A DNA stretch of 64,000 bases from positions 372,001-436,000 of the forward strand of contig JAHDCU010000001.1 of assembly GCA_020629715.1 (NCBI GenBank), read 5' to 3'. The notes under the pieces are model-generated. The model was not told the origin of the DNA. It did not search any database and worked only from the letters and a program-made list of their open reading frames with translations. This DNA comes from Saprospiraceae bacterium (GTDB lineage: Bacteria > Bacteroidota > Bacteroidia > Chitinophagales > Saprospiraceae). Shown in pieces: positions 26,584 through 35,684 of this stretch (its first letter is position 1; every line of letters begins with the position of its first letter). The position numbers and the translations under genes are program-made.

Positions 26584-27552
26584 ATGCGCAGCTCTACTCT
26601 TTTTCTTCTCATCTTAAGTTTACATTCCTACGTTTTTGGTCAAACGGAGATTACATTATCGATCCAGCATACTCAGGGCACTGCAGCCTTCGAGCTGGGA
26701 AAAACCTCAACAAACAACCTAAATCATCAGTATAAAACAGATAGGTTGGAATATTACATTTCTGAAATTTCATTGATACATGACAATGGTACAGAAACTC
26801 AAATTGAAGATCTCTATCTACTCGTCGATGCTTCAGAAACCACGAGTGTAAGTCTTGGAAATTTCGATGTTACAAACCTTGAAAAAGTACAATTTCATAT
26901 AGGGGTAGATTCCATCAATAACCATGGCGACCCAACATTATATCATGGCACTCATCCACTTTCACCTCAGGCACCTTCTATGCACTGGGGATGGACAGCG
27001 GGTTATAGATTCGTCGCATATGAGGGCTATAGTGGTACGAATTTGAATCAGCAATTCCAGATACATAGCTTAGGAGATATCAATTATTTCACTACTGTTG
27101 TGGATGCTGAAGTCAGTGCATCCAACGGTACTTTGGATATCATTTTAGACGCTGATTATAGCAAGGCTCTTCAGGATATTGAAATGAATTCTGGGCTCAT
27201 CGTGCACAGTGATAATTTGCAAGCTAGACAACTATTAGAAAACTTTAGAGATTATGTCTTTTCTAATTCTACTTTAACCAATACCATTGACCAAATAGAC
27301 GACCAGATAAAATTGGAAATTTTTCCAAATCCTACTCATGATTTTATTACCGTCAAAATAGATACTGAAAAAATTCAAGTAGAGCAACCAGTACTAAGAA
27401 TTGTCGCATCGAATGGAACAATCCTTCATGAAACAAAGTATAATGGCGAATTCAAAACGATAGACTTTACATCGTTCTCCTCTGGCAATTATATACTACA
27501 GTTAATTTCAAATAGAGATATCATAAGCTCTCGACCAGTCATTGTCCATTGA
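26584..27552 (+). CDS. MbnP-like metal-binding protein with T9SS sorting domain
   Basis: The 322-residue product has a signal peptide (ending V-F-G-Q), a body that fits the MbnP family (Y-Y-I-S-E-I-S-L, F-H-I-G-V-D-S near residue 115, and the conserved M-H-W-G-W-T-A-G-Y-R-F-V-A-Y-E-G near 137-152), and a C-terminal T9SS domain (F-P-N-P-T-H-D-F to the end, about 75 residues). MbnP proteins of methanotrophs bind copper after a partner MbnH peroxidase converts a tryptophan to kynurenine. Two peroxidase genes follow directly, so the pairing is conserved here. Confidence 0.85.
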   Translation: MRSSTLFLLILSLHSYVFGQTEITLSIQHTQGTAAFELGKTSTNNLNHQYKTDRLEYYISEISLIHDNGTETQIEDLYLLVDASETTSVSLGNFDVTNLEKVQFHIGVDSINNHGDPTLYHGTHPLSPQAPSMHWGWTAGYRFVAYEGYSGTNLNQQFQIHSLGDINYFTTVVDAEVSASNGTLDIILDADYSKALQDIEMNSGLIVHSDNLQARQLLENFRDYVFSNSTLTNTIDQIDDQIKLEIFPNPTHDFITVKIDTEKIQVEQPVLRIVASNGTILHETKYNGEFKTIDFTSFSSGNYILQLISNRDIISSRPVIVH

Positions 27553-28562
27553 GAACTTTAACCCTATTTATCATATTGTCCGTTTATCTATTGTCATGTG
27601 AAAAGGGAACTTCAATTAAACCTGACAATGAACCAGAATTAATGGTGATACCAATGGGATTCTCTTCAATCGAATTCCCAGAAGGTAATGAATATAGTAA
27701 TGAGAGGTGGCTTCTCGGTAAAAAGCTATTTTATGATTCTATCATGTCTCGCGATTATTCTGTAAGCTGTGGTTCTTGTCATAAACAAGAGTTTGCCTTT
27801 GGAGACCATATGGATTTTAGTAGAGGTACTGAAGGTAGATCTGGTACTCGGAATACTCCAAGTATCGTCAATATTGCATATCACCCTTACTTTACTAGAG
27901 AAGGCGGTGTACCTACGCTCGAAATGCATGCACTTGTACCCATTCAAGAACATGATGAGTTCGATTTCAACATACTCCATATCGCAGACCGCATATCTAA
28001 CGATGATCAATACGTTACACTCTCTTTAGAAGCGTACGATCGACAGCCTGATCCTTTTGTCATAACGAGAGCACTTGCTTGCTTTCAGCGTAGCCTGATT
28101 TCAGGTAATTCTAGCTATGATCAATATTTATATAATGGGGAAGAACTTTCAGAAAGAGCAAAATTTGGAGAAGAGTTATTTTTTAGCGAACGGACGCAAT
28201 GTAGTGCTTGTCATGATGGGTTTAACTTTACCGACTATAGTTTTCAAAATACGGGGCTGTATGAAGAATATTTAGACAATGGAAGATTTCGCTTAACGGG
28301 TAAAGAAGAGGACCTCGCAAAATTTAAAGTGCCAAGCTTGAGGAATATTGAACTTACTGCACCTTATATGCATGATGGCTCTTTAGAAACATTAGATGAA
28401 GTTTTGGAGCATTATAATTCAGGTGGTCATGATCATCCGAATAAAAGCACTTTGATCCAACCATTGGCACTCAATACTCACGAAATAGATGCTTTAAAAG
28501 CGTTCTTAAAGAGCTTAACCGACCATTCGTTCATAAATAATGATTTTTTCTTACCAGATTAG
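27549..28562 (+). CDS. Di-heme cytochrome c peroxidase/MbnH-like lipoprotein
   Basis: The 337-residue product has a lipobox (Y-L-L-S-C) and two heme c sites: C-G-S-C-H near residue 75 and C-S-A-C-H near residue 218. This is the bacterial di-heme peroxidase (CCP/MauG/MbnH) fold. The F-T-R-E-G-G segment replaces the usual W-D-G-R, and A-P-Y-M-H-D-G marks the C-terminal region. The TTG start overlaps the stop of the MbnP-like gene. Its likely role is oxidative tailoring of that partner; a peroxide-scavenging role is the alternative. Confidence 0.85.
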   Translation: MRTLTLFIILSVYLLSCEKGTSIKPDNEPELMVIPMGFSSIEFPEGNEYSNERWLLGKKLFYDSIMSRDYSVSCGSCHKQEFAFGDHMDFSRGTEGRSGTRNTPSIVNIAYHPYFTREGGVPTLEMHALVPIQEHDEFDFNILHIADRISNDDQYVTLSLEAYDRQPDPFVITRALACFQRSLISGNSSYDQYLYNGEELSERAKFGEELFFSERTQCSACHDGFNFTDYSFQNTGLYEEYLDNGRFRLTGKEEDLAKFKVPSLRNIELTAPYMHDGSLETLDEVLEHYNSGGHDHPNKSTLIQPLALNTHEIDALKAFLKSLTDHSFINNDFFLPD

Positions 28563-28566
28563 TAAA

Positions 28567-29661
28567 ATGAATTTTTTCAGAATTAAAAATATATTAATCC
28601 TCAGTGTCGGATTCATCTACTTAGTTTCTTGTTCGAAAGAAACTTCAGAATCAATAGCCGTTTATGATAATACACCATATAGTCTAGAAATTGGACATTT
28701 CCCTGAGCCCAATTTACCAAGTGATAATCATCTTACTATTGAAGGTGTCAAACTAGGACGTATGTTATTCTATGAAAAAATGCTGAGTAAAGACAATTCG
28801 CAGTCCTGTGCATCTTGTCATGACCAAAACAATGCCTTTACTGATACCAGCAGATTTTCTATCGGTGTAGAGCAGTTGCCAGGACATCGTCAAGCTATGT
28901 CTGTTTTCAATATGGCATGGAATAGTAATGCATTTTTCTGGGATGGCCGATCTGAGCAACTTCGGGATCAAGCACTACTACCGATTCAAGATCCTTTAGA
29001 AATGAACGAAACGCTTGAAAATGTTATCGATAAACTTACTAGTCAAAAGGTCTATCGTGATCAATTTATAAGAGCTTTCGATACGGAAGTCATCAATGCT
29101 CAATACGTAGCTATTGCTCTAGAGCAGTTTATGCTTAGTATCGTCAGTACCAATAGTAAATTCGATCAGTATAAAACTGGCAGTATTGAACTTACGGAAA
29201 GTGAAGAACGTGGACGTATTTTATTTGAAACAGAGTACAATCCATTTTTTCCAGAATTATCGGGCGCAGACTGTGCCCATTGTCATGGAGGCATTAATTT
29301 TGAGAATGACCGATATATGAATAACGGTATGGATACTGATGAGCAATTTGTCGATTTTGGTCGAGAAGAAGCTACCAACCTTTCATCAGATCGAGCGAAG
29401 TTTAAAGTACCCACATTACGAAATATTACGCTTACAGCCCCATACATGCATGACGGTCGTTTCCAAACCTTAGAAGAAGTTATTGATCATTATAATGAGC
29501 ATATTGTGCTCTCTAGTACTATTGATCCAGCTCTGATACAGGTGGCTGATAATGGAGGACTGCAATTAACTGAGCAGGATAAAATCGACCTTATTAATTT
29601 TCTAGAAACACTAACGGACGAAACTTTCCTACAAAATCCAGCCTATTCTAATCCATTTTGA
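28567..29661 (+). CDS. Di-heme cytochrome c peroxidase-like lipoprotein (second copy)
   Basis: The product (364 residues from 28567) has a lipobox (Y-L-V-S-C-S) and heme sites C-A-S-C-H and C-A-H-C-H, with F-F-W-D-G-R-S-E-Q-L-R-D-Q-A-L-L-P-I between them and A-P-Y-M-H-D-G-R near the end. Closer to canonical CCP than the first copy, it keeps W-D-G-R. It starts 4 bases after the preceding stop; an earlier in-frame ATG at 28540 lies inside that gene and was rejected. Two non-identical peroxidases next to one MbnP suggest divided roles. Confidence 0.85.
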   Translation: MNFFRIKNILILSVGFIYLVSCSKETSESIAVYDNTPYSLEIGHFPEPNLPSDNHLTIEGVKLGRMLFYEKMLSKDNSQSCASCHDQNNAFTDTSRFSIGVEQLPGHRQAMSVFNMAWNSNAFFWDGRSEQLRDQALLPIQDPLEMNETLENVIDKLTSQKVYRDQFIRAFDTEVINAQYVAIALEQFMLSIVSTNSKFDQYKTGSIELTESEERGRILFETEYNPFFPELSGADCAHCHGGINFENDRYMNNGMDTDEQFVDFGREEATNLSSDRAKFKVPTLRNITLTAPYMHDGRFQTLEEVIDHYNEHIVLSSTIDPALIQVADNGGLQLTEQDKIDLINFLETLTDETFLQNPAYSNPF

Positions 29662-29727
29662 TAGTTAAACATTTAATAAAAACCTGAAATCAAACTATAT
29701 AGAGTATATCTTTATGGGGATTATAGC

Positions 29728-30171
29728 ATGTCTAATTCAATAACATATCGCTCTTTTAGCCTCCTCATGGCATTTCTGATACTATTCAGTAGCTCTGGAT
29801 TGACGATGGATATGCACTTTTGTCAAGGACATCTCAAGCGAATAAATCTTTTTGGTAAAGCTAAAACATGTGCTGAGGTAGTGAAGTCTTGTTGCCATGC
29901 AAAAGCTTTAAAAACTGCTTGTGGCATTAACGATGATCACGTAGGTTGCTGTAACAATACCGAAGTGCTACTCGATATGGACATCGAGTCTACAGCGCTG
30001 ATTTCTACAGATATCAGCAATGATAACATCATATGGCTTAAAGCCTATGTTTCTATATTTTTAAAAAATCTCTACATCAGTGGCTATCATAGCTATACTG
30101 ATTACGCTTACCTTCCACCTCCCGATCTGAAACAAAATACTGTAGTGTTGTTTCAGAATTTCCGTTTATAG
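29728..30171 (+). CDS. HYC_CC_PP family exported protein
   Basis: The 147-residue product has a hydrophobic N-terminal segment followed by H-F-C-Q-G-H-L-K, then C-A-E-V, S-C-C-H, and V-G-C-C-N, and ends with A-Y-L-P-P-P-D. This is the order of motifs that names the HYC_CC_PP family of Bacteroidota: cysteine pairs and His residues suited to metal binding. Function is not established, but such genes commonly sit beside HMA-domain and metal-efflux genes, as here. Confidence 0.8.
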   Translation: MSNSITYRSFSLLMAFLILFSSSGLTMDMHFCQGHLKRINLFGKAKTCAEVVKSCCHAKALKTACGINDDHVGCCNNTEVLLDMDIESTALISTDISNDNIIWLKAYVSIFLKNLYISGYHSYTDYAYLPPPDLKQNTVVLFQNFRL

Positions 30172-30248
30172 ACTTTCATATTTTCAGATTGATACAGTAG
30201 GAGCTTGTCCTTAGTCTCCTACTCATTATCTAATTACTAATATGAAAT

Positions 30249-31028
30249 ATGAAAAATATATATCTGTTGATGTTACTCATTATAGGAGGCATCAACATAC
30301 AAAAAGGGTCAGCACAAGGACCACCAATTACAGCTGATAAGCCTGTAATGCTCGGTGAAGGTACTAAGTTGGTCAAAAGCTTGACCGAGATAAGAAACAC
30401 TGAACGAGGAACTGTTACTTCAATACCTCTTATGGTTCATTATCTACCGAGTTCTAATAGCTTGATAGGTGTACATATACCTTATGTCAACTATAGTTTT
30501 GATCAACTCAATGAAAGTGGTTCTACAATTGGCGACATCTCTATTTTGGGTAAATACCAATTTTACCGTAAAGATCAGATGGGTAAGACCTTTCGTATAG
30601 TAGCGAAAACACTTCAAACTATAGGTACTGGTGATCCGCTCGGTATAGATGGTATGAGTCTTGGCACCTATCAATCTTATCAAGGTTTTGTCGCTGGGTA
30701 TGAATCACTCAAATATGGAATTTCCAATGAACTGGGCTATAATCTTGTTCCCGATGGTACACGTGATGAAATCAGATACAAACTTGGGTTTGGTTTACCC
30801 CTTATGAAACCAAGCTATCCCGTAAATAAAGTAAATCTCTACTTTGAATATCAGAGTATGTGGTTTGTAGAAGATGAGGAGTACATGCTTCTATATGCTC
30901 AAGGTGTCCAATATGCCAAAAATCGTGTCACGGTAGAGGCGGCCATTCAATTTCCACTTATCCAAGAGCTCAAAGTAAGTCCAGAATTGAACTTCAGTTT
31001 ATACTTAGGAGCTCGTATTATTATTTAA
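30249..31028 (+). CDS. Outer-membrane transporter-like barrel protein
   Basis: The 259-residue product has a signal peptide (ending G-S-A-Q) and then alternating strands with G-D-I-S-I-L-G-K-Y-Q-F near residue 97, a pattern of the MetA-pathway-of-phenol-degradation type barrels, ending in L-Y-L-G-A-R-I-I-I. It is predicted to lie in the outer membrane. It lies between the HYC_CC_PP and HMA genes, so it may serve in metal uptake or export; the ligand is unknown. Confidence 0.7.
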   Translation: MKNIYLLMLLIIGGINIQKGSAQGPPITADKPVMLGEGTKLVKSLTEIRNTERGTVTSIPLMVHYLPSSNSLIGVHIPYVNYSFDQLNESGSTIGDISILGKYQFYRKDQMGKTFRIVAKTLQTIGTGDPLGIDGMSLGTYQSYQGFVAGYESLKYGISNELGYNLVPDGTRDEIRYKLGFGLPLMKPSYPVNKVNLYFEYQSMWFVEDEEYMLLYAQGVQYAKNRVTVEAAIQFPLIQELKVSPELNFSLYLGARIII

Positions 31029-31046
31029 AAATTTAAAATAAAAACA

Positions 31047-31682
31047 ATGAAAAATATCATTCTTATAATTAGCGCATTATTATTTATCACGCTCATATCA
31101 CCATCTGAGCTTTCTGCTCAAAATGATCGAGACCAGATCACCGTACAAGTTGACGGACTAGGTTGTCCATTTTGTGCATATGGCTTAGAAAAAAAATTCA
31201 AAGAATTTAAAGGCATCAAAGATGTCAAGATTGAAATGGAAACTGGAATATTTACGTTTTCCTACCCAACAGAAAAAGCGATTACGCTTGAGATGATTGA
31301 AAAGCAAGTCGATAAAGCTGGCTATACAGCCGTATCCAGCCAAATTATTCGTTCAGATGGTACTACTGAAGAAAGTAAGCAGAACATCACAGAATTATCT
31401 GAAGAGTCTGAAATAGTCACTAAAGATATTTTCGTTGCTGGTAACTGCGGCATGTGCAAAGCTCGAATCGAGAAAACGGCTAAAGGAATATCGGGAGTCG
31501 TATCCGCAGAATGGGATAAGGAGAATAAACTCCTAAAACTGGAGTATGACAGTTCACAGACTTCTATTGGTGATGTGGCTGCAGCGGTATCAAAAGCGGG
31601 TCATGACACAAAATATACGAAAGCAGAAGATGACATCTATGAAGATCTACCTGGCTGTTGTCATTATGATCGAGTACAATAA
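31047..31682 (+). CDS. Exported protein with two heavy-metal-associated (HMA) domains
   Basis: The 211-residue product has a signal peptide (residues 1-25, ending L-S-A-Q) and two HMA-type ferredoxin-like domains. The first has G-L-G-C-P-F-C-A-Y near residue 39, and the second has A-G-N-C-G-M-C-K-A near residue 132. Both keep the C-x-x-C pair that binds Cu(I) or a similar soft metal. A further C-C-H lies at the C-terminus (G-C-C-H-Y). It is a periplasmic metal chaperone candidate for the MbnP/peroxidase cluster. Confidence 0.88.
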   Translation: MKNIILIISALLFITLISPSELSAQNDRDQITVQVDGLGCPFCAYGLEKKFKEFKGIKDVKIEMETGIFTFSYPTEKAITLEMIEKQVDKAGYTAVSSQIIRSDGTTEESKQNITELSEESEIVTKDIFVAGNCGMCKARIEKTAKGISGVVSAEWDKENKLLKLEYDSSQTSIGDVAAAVSKAGHDTKYTKAEDDIYEDLPGCCHYDRVQ

Positions 31683-31752
31683 AATCAAGATACCAAAAAA
31701 TGAAATACTGGAAGAGCAGGTAGCTGCTCTTCTTTCAAAACCTAAGAAAATC

Positions 31753-32562
31753 ATGATACGACATATAATAACCTTATCTATTTTTTCAGCTTTCTTTATT
31801 CGTTGCCAAAATATCCCGCAGTGGACTTATAATGATAACATACCACTCAATGATATTACACCGATTGGAATAGCCATTACAAACAGTAATTCGATCTGGG
31901 TAGCTGATGGAGATCATAATCAAATCATCAAAATAAACGGCGAAGGATCTCCTCTACTCTCGATGGATTCACTTGAGCGACCCATGCATATTGCCGCCAA
32001 TGGAGATAAAATTTTGGTACCAGAGTACGGGTTAGATCGGATCAGTGTTATTAATCAAAATATTCAAGATACGTTACCACTTACAGCTGAGTTAGATGCT
32101 CCAGCAGGAATTGACTTCCATGATAATCAATATGCAATTGCCGACTTCTATAATCAACGAATCTTATACGGTTCAGGTGAGAAATGGATCAGTATTGGTA
32201 AAGAAGGAAAAGCGGATGGAGAATTCTACTACCCCACCGATGTACAAATTACGCATGACAAAATTTACGTTGCGGATGCATACAATAATCGAGTCCAAGT
32301 GTTTGATACAACAGGTAAACACTTACTTACTTTAGGCGCTAACGAAAAAATGAATGCAGCTACTGGCATCTATGTATCAGATAGGGAAATATTCGTAACT
32401 GATTTTGAAAATGACCGTCTGGTGATCTATAATCTCGAAGGTCAACTACAACAAATCATCACCGAAAACTTAGACAAACCTACCGACGTTATCATCGTAG
32501 AAGGAGAGATATGGGTGACCAATTACAAAGGAAAAAGTATCAGCACTTTTATCAAATCATAA
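31753..32562 (+). CDS. NHL-repeat lipoprotein
   Basis: The product (269 residues from 31753) has a lipobox-like end to its signal (F-F-I-R-C) and then six similar segments of about 40 residues with V-x-D-x-x-N-x-R-I/V-Q-V-F type endings, for example V-A-D-A-Y-N-N-R-V-Q-V-F and V-T-D-F-E-N-D-R-L-V-I-Y. This is an NHL six-bladed propeller. The open frame runs back to 31546 inside the previous gene; the ATG at 31753 gives the signal peptide. It overlaps no neighbour and precedes an HMA gene by 3 bases. Confidence 0.82.
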   Translation: MIRHIITLSIFSAFFIRCQNIPQWTYNDNIPLNDITPIGIAITNSNSIWVADGDHNQIIKINGEGSPLLSMDSLERPMHIAANGDKILVPEYGLDRISVINQNIQDTLPLTAELDAPAGIDFHDNQYAIADFYNQRILYGSGEKWISIGKEGKADGEFYYPTDVQITHDKIYVADAYNNRVQVFDTTGKHLLTLGANEKMNAATGIYVSDREIFVTDFENDRLVIYNLEGQLQQIITENLDKPTDVIIVEGEIWVTNYKGKSISTFIKS

Positions 32563-32565
32563 AAT

Positions 32566-33288
32566 ATGAAGCATACTTATAACATAAGTGGCATGTCATG
32601 TGGTAGCTGCGCTGCTAAAGTAAAATCAACATTATTAACAATACCTGAAGTCACTTTGGCTGAGGTAGATAAATCAACTGATACTGCCGTTATTGGCATG
32701 AGCTCTCACATAGCATTGTCGACCCTACAGGAAAAGCTGAAAGCACTAGATCCTAAATACGATATCTCTCCAACGGCTCATTCAGAGATAGTAGAGCAAT
32801 CTAAATCATGGTGGACCCAATATCGTCCAATATTACTGGTTTTCTTTTATCTATTACTCGTCACCTTGATCATCCAATGGAGCCGCGGAACATTTGATCT
32901 TAGTAGTTGGATGACCCATTTCATGGCAGGTTTCTTTTTGACCTTTTCCTTTTTTAAGATGCTTGATCTCTCTGGATTTGCAAATAGCTACATGACTTAT
33001 GATATCATCGCTAAGCGATGGCGAGGTTGGGGCTATTTGTATGCTTTTATCGAACTAGGACTAGGCATCAGCTATCTTATGCAATGGTCACCATTGATCA
33101 CCAATAGCATCGCATTTGCGGTGATGACCATATCTATCATCGGAGTGCTTCAAAGTGTCTTGAATAAACGTAAAATCCAATGTGCTTGCCTGGGTGCCGT
33201 ATTTGACCTCCCCATGAGTACAGTCACCATCATTGAGGATGCACTTATGATTGCGATGAGTGGATATATGATTTTGACCTTAATCTAG
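32566..33288 (+). CDS. HMA domain fused to MauE/DoxX-like membrane protein
   Basis: The 240-residue product starts with an HMA domain (G-M-S-C-G-S-C-A-A-K near residue 9), followed from about 85 by four membrane helices of the MauE/DoxX redox-membrane type, with Q-C-A-C-L-G-A-V-F-D-L-P-M-S near residue 205. MauE proteins help mature disulfide- or quinone-bearing redox proteins. The fusion places metal binding on the membrane component. It is the last gene of the metal cluster. Confidence 0.85.
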   Translation: MKHTYNISGMSCGSCAAKVKSTLLTIPEVTLAEVDKSTDTAVIGMSSHIALSTLQEKLKALDPKYDISPTAHSEIVEQSKSWWTQYRPILLVFFYLLLVTLIIQWSRGTFDLSSWMTHFMAGFFLTFSFFKMLDLSGFANSYMTYDIIAKRWRGWGYLYAFIELGLGISYLMQWSPLITNSIAFAVMTISIIGVLQSVLNKRKIQCACLGAVFDLPMSTVTIIEDALMIAMSGYMILTLI

Positions 33289-33337
33289 ACCTCTGATGTA
33301 GTGGCAATTGGGATCGATGCTCTTTTTATCTAGGAAG

Positions 33338-33697
33338 TCAGTTTACCTTTACAAGCTCTATAATCTGATCTTCCATATCCACATAGATCAGATCACAGTC
33401 CATGACCTCCAGCACAAAATTGGAAAAAATATCACCAAGAATAAAATTACAATCTAAGCTGAGTTCCCCAAGTTGCTCATTATAACTCCAAAAACCAGAA
33501 ACACAAATAGAACTCATGAGCACCTCTGATTCATCAACATACTCTCCATTAGAAAGGAAAGCGATAATCTTCGATGGGTCAGACTTATCTTGCCATGTAC
33601 CTATAATTTCGAAGTTATCCTCATCGCAAATCTTATTTTCAGAGCATGATAAAAACAGTAAACATCCAAAAAACATAACTAAGTGATAGAACTTCAT
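33338..33697 (-). CDS. Small lipoprotein, lipocalin-like
   Basis: The 119-residue product has a lipobox (L-F-L-S-C-S), and a strand-rich domain starts with I-I-G-T-W-Q, the usual first strand of lipocalin-like domains, with W-S-Y-N near residue 70. Four cysteines lie in the mature part. Binding partner unknown. It stands alone on the minus strand between two plus-strand units. Confidence 0.65.
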   Translation of the reverse strand: MKFYHLVMFFGCLLFLSCSENKICDEDNFEIIGTWQDKSDPSKIIAFLSNGEYVDESEVLMSSICVSGFWSYNEQLGELSLDCNFILGDIFSNFVLEVMDCDLIYVDMEDQIIELVKVN

Positions 33698-33845
33698 AAT
33701 TCAAATTTAACTAGAGCTAAAACGATCATATTGTCCTATTTGTATAAGCATTGAAAAGCATTCTTACGAATACAACGTTTATCTAGATCAGATAATCCAA
33801 ACAATAATCAATAAAAATTGATTGACATGCGTAATTTTACGCATA

Positions 33846-35684
33846 ATGAAAATAGCTTTTAAAAACACTTTTCGCCTATATCTACTTATAGCACTTATTC
33901 TTTGTGTTAATACAGATCATCATGCTCAAAAAGTCATAGATGATCGATATACTGACTGGAGTACTGAAGATCAACTTTTATCCGACGTAAACGATAACGG
34001 AAATAACTTAGACATACTATCCCTTGCATTTGATTATGATGAGACCTATCTATTTTTCAGAATAGAATTTGATCGAGAACTCAATCTCAATGATGATAAT
34101 GACATCAGACTATCCATTGACCTAGATAATGATAGTAGTACGGGTTCAGATTCTGGTCAAGTCGGTACCGATATAGAGTGGAATTTTGGTGATCGTTATG
34201 GTCGAGTATTCCAGTTTGGAGGATTCGAATTTCTCGATCATGAAGATGTTGGATATGCTGCACTTCCTACTACCACAGGATCAATCTTTGAATTTGCGGT
34301 CTTACGCAGTCAGTTCTATTTCGGATTTGAGATAAGAGCCGAAAATACTATCAAGGCTGTACTAGAAGACCGTAGAACTATAGGCGATAGAATACCTGAT
34401 AGTGGCTGGGCAGAATTTAGTTTGCCAGAGATCCAAGAAAGCATAATCATGCCGTACAGTATTGATAAACACCCTAATGCCGATTTACGCTTACTCTCAT
34501 ATAACTCATTACAGGATGGTCTGTTTCTGGGTGATCAACGTGATGCTCAACGAGATATCATCGCATCACTCGATCCTGATATTATTGCCTTTCAAGAAAT
34601 CTATGACAACGGCAAAGATGATGTACGTCAAGTGCTAGAAGATATATTACCAGGCAATACCTGGTATGTAGAAAAGTACTTTCCTGATATAATCACAGCT
34701 AGTAAATTCCCGATTACTCGCAAGCGCTTTATTGCAGGTAATGGTGGTTTTATTATTTGTGTAGATGAAAACTGTGAACAAGAGATACTACTTATTAATG
34801 CCCACTTACCTTGTTGCGATAATGATAGTGATAGACAAGATGAAGTTGATCAGATCATAAGTGCTATTCGATCAGCAAAATCGAATCCTTCATATGATCT
34901 TTATATAGAGGAGAATACTCCGATCATCATAACAGGAGATCTCAATCTGGTAGGTGAATATAGTCAACTCAATACCCTACTTACTGGAAATATTTCAGAT
35001 AATAACAGCTATGGTCCTGATGTCATTTTAGACTGGGATGGCAGCGATTTATATGATGAAACTCCTGTCATCACCAATGCTCCATTAAGTTATACTTGGT
35101 TTAATGATCAGACAAGTTTTACCCCAGGTAAGCTAGATTTTATCATTTATAGTGATGCTACTTGTTTTAGTGTCAATTCTTTTACATTAAATACTAATTT
35201 CTTATCACAAGAAGAACTTGACGAATATGATTGGGATGCTGACATCACAAGTAGAGCCTCCGACCATCTTCCTATTGTAATGGACTTTAATCTAGATAAC
35301 TCATTAGATAATGATGGTGATGGATTCACAATAGCTGAAGATTGTGATGACACGAATGCTGATATCAACCCTGATGCGATAGAAATACCCAATAATGGAA
35401 TTGATGAAAATTGTGATGGTCTGGATATGCTGACAAATATCTTAAATACAGAAATTGATAGTTTTTCAATATTTCCAAATCCGTTTTCAAATATGATTAA
35501 TATTAAAGGACATATAGGCCAAACAGCTATTCATGTCTATGATAGTATAGGTTCGTTAATCTACTCTACATCGTCCAATAAATCTAACATCATAGAAACT
35601 AGTAATTGGAAATCGGGTGTCTATATAGTTGAGTTTAGGTATAGATCAGGAGGGAGCTCAATGCAAAAAATAGTTAAGCTTTAA
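33846..35684 (+). CDS. Secreted EEP-family protein with MopE-type motif and T9SS domain
   Basis: The product (612 residues from 33846) has a signal peptide (ending H-H-A-Q), a beta-sandwich of CBM9/DOMON type (about 30-190), an EEP hydrolase domain (about 215-480: L-L-S-Y-N-S-L, I-I-A-F-Q-E-I-Y, L-I-N-A-H-L-P, I-T-G-D-L-N-L, S-D-H-L-P-I-V), a MopE-like acidic loop (D-N-D-G-D-G, D-C-D-D-T-N, I-D-E-N-C-D-G), and a C-terminal T9SS sorting domain. It is probably a secreted nuclease or phosphodiesterase. An earlier ATG at 33822 lacks a leader. Confidence 0.87.
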   Translation: MKIAFKNTFRLYLLIALILCVNTDHHAQKVIDDRYTDWSTEDQLLSDVNDNGNNLDILSLAFDYDETYLFFRIEFDRELNLNDDNDIRLSIDLDNDSSTGSDSGQVGTDIEWNFGDRYGRVFQFGGFEFLDHEDVGYAALPTTTGSIFEFAVLRSQFYFGFEIRAENTIKAVLEDRRTIGDRIPDSGWAEFSLPEIQESIIMPYSIDKHPNADLRLLSYNSLQDGLFLGDQRDAQRDIIASLDPDIIAFQEIYDNGKDDVRQVLEDILPGNTWYVEKYFPDIITASKFPITRKRFIAGNGGFIICVDENCEQEILLINAHLPCCDNDSDRQDEVDQIISAIRSAKSNPSYDLYIEENTPIIITGDLNLVGEYSQLNTLLTGNISDNNSYGPDVILDWDGSDLYDETPVITNAPLSYTWFNDQTSFTPGKLDFIIYSDATCFSVNSFTLNTNFLSQEELDEYDWDADITSRASDHLPIVMDFNLDNSLDNDGDGFTIAEDCDDTNADINPDAIEIPNNGIDENCDGLDMLTNILNTEIDSFSIFPNPFSNMINIKGHIGQTAIHVYDSIGSLIYSTSSNKSNIIETSNWKSGVYIVEFRYRSGGSSMQKIVKL

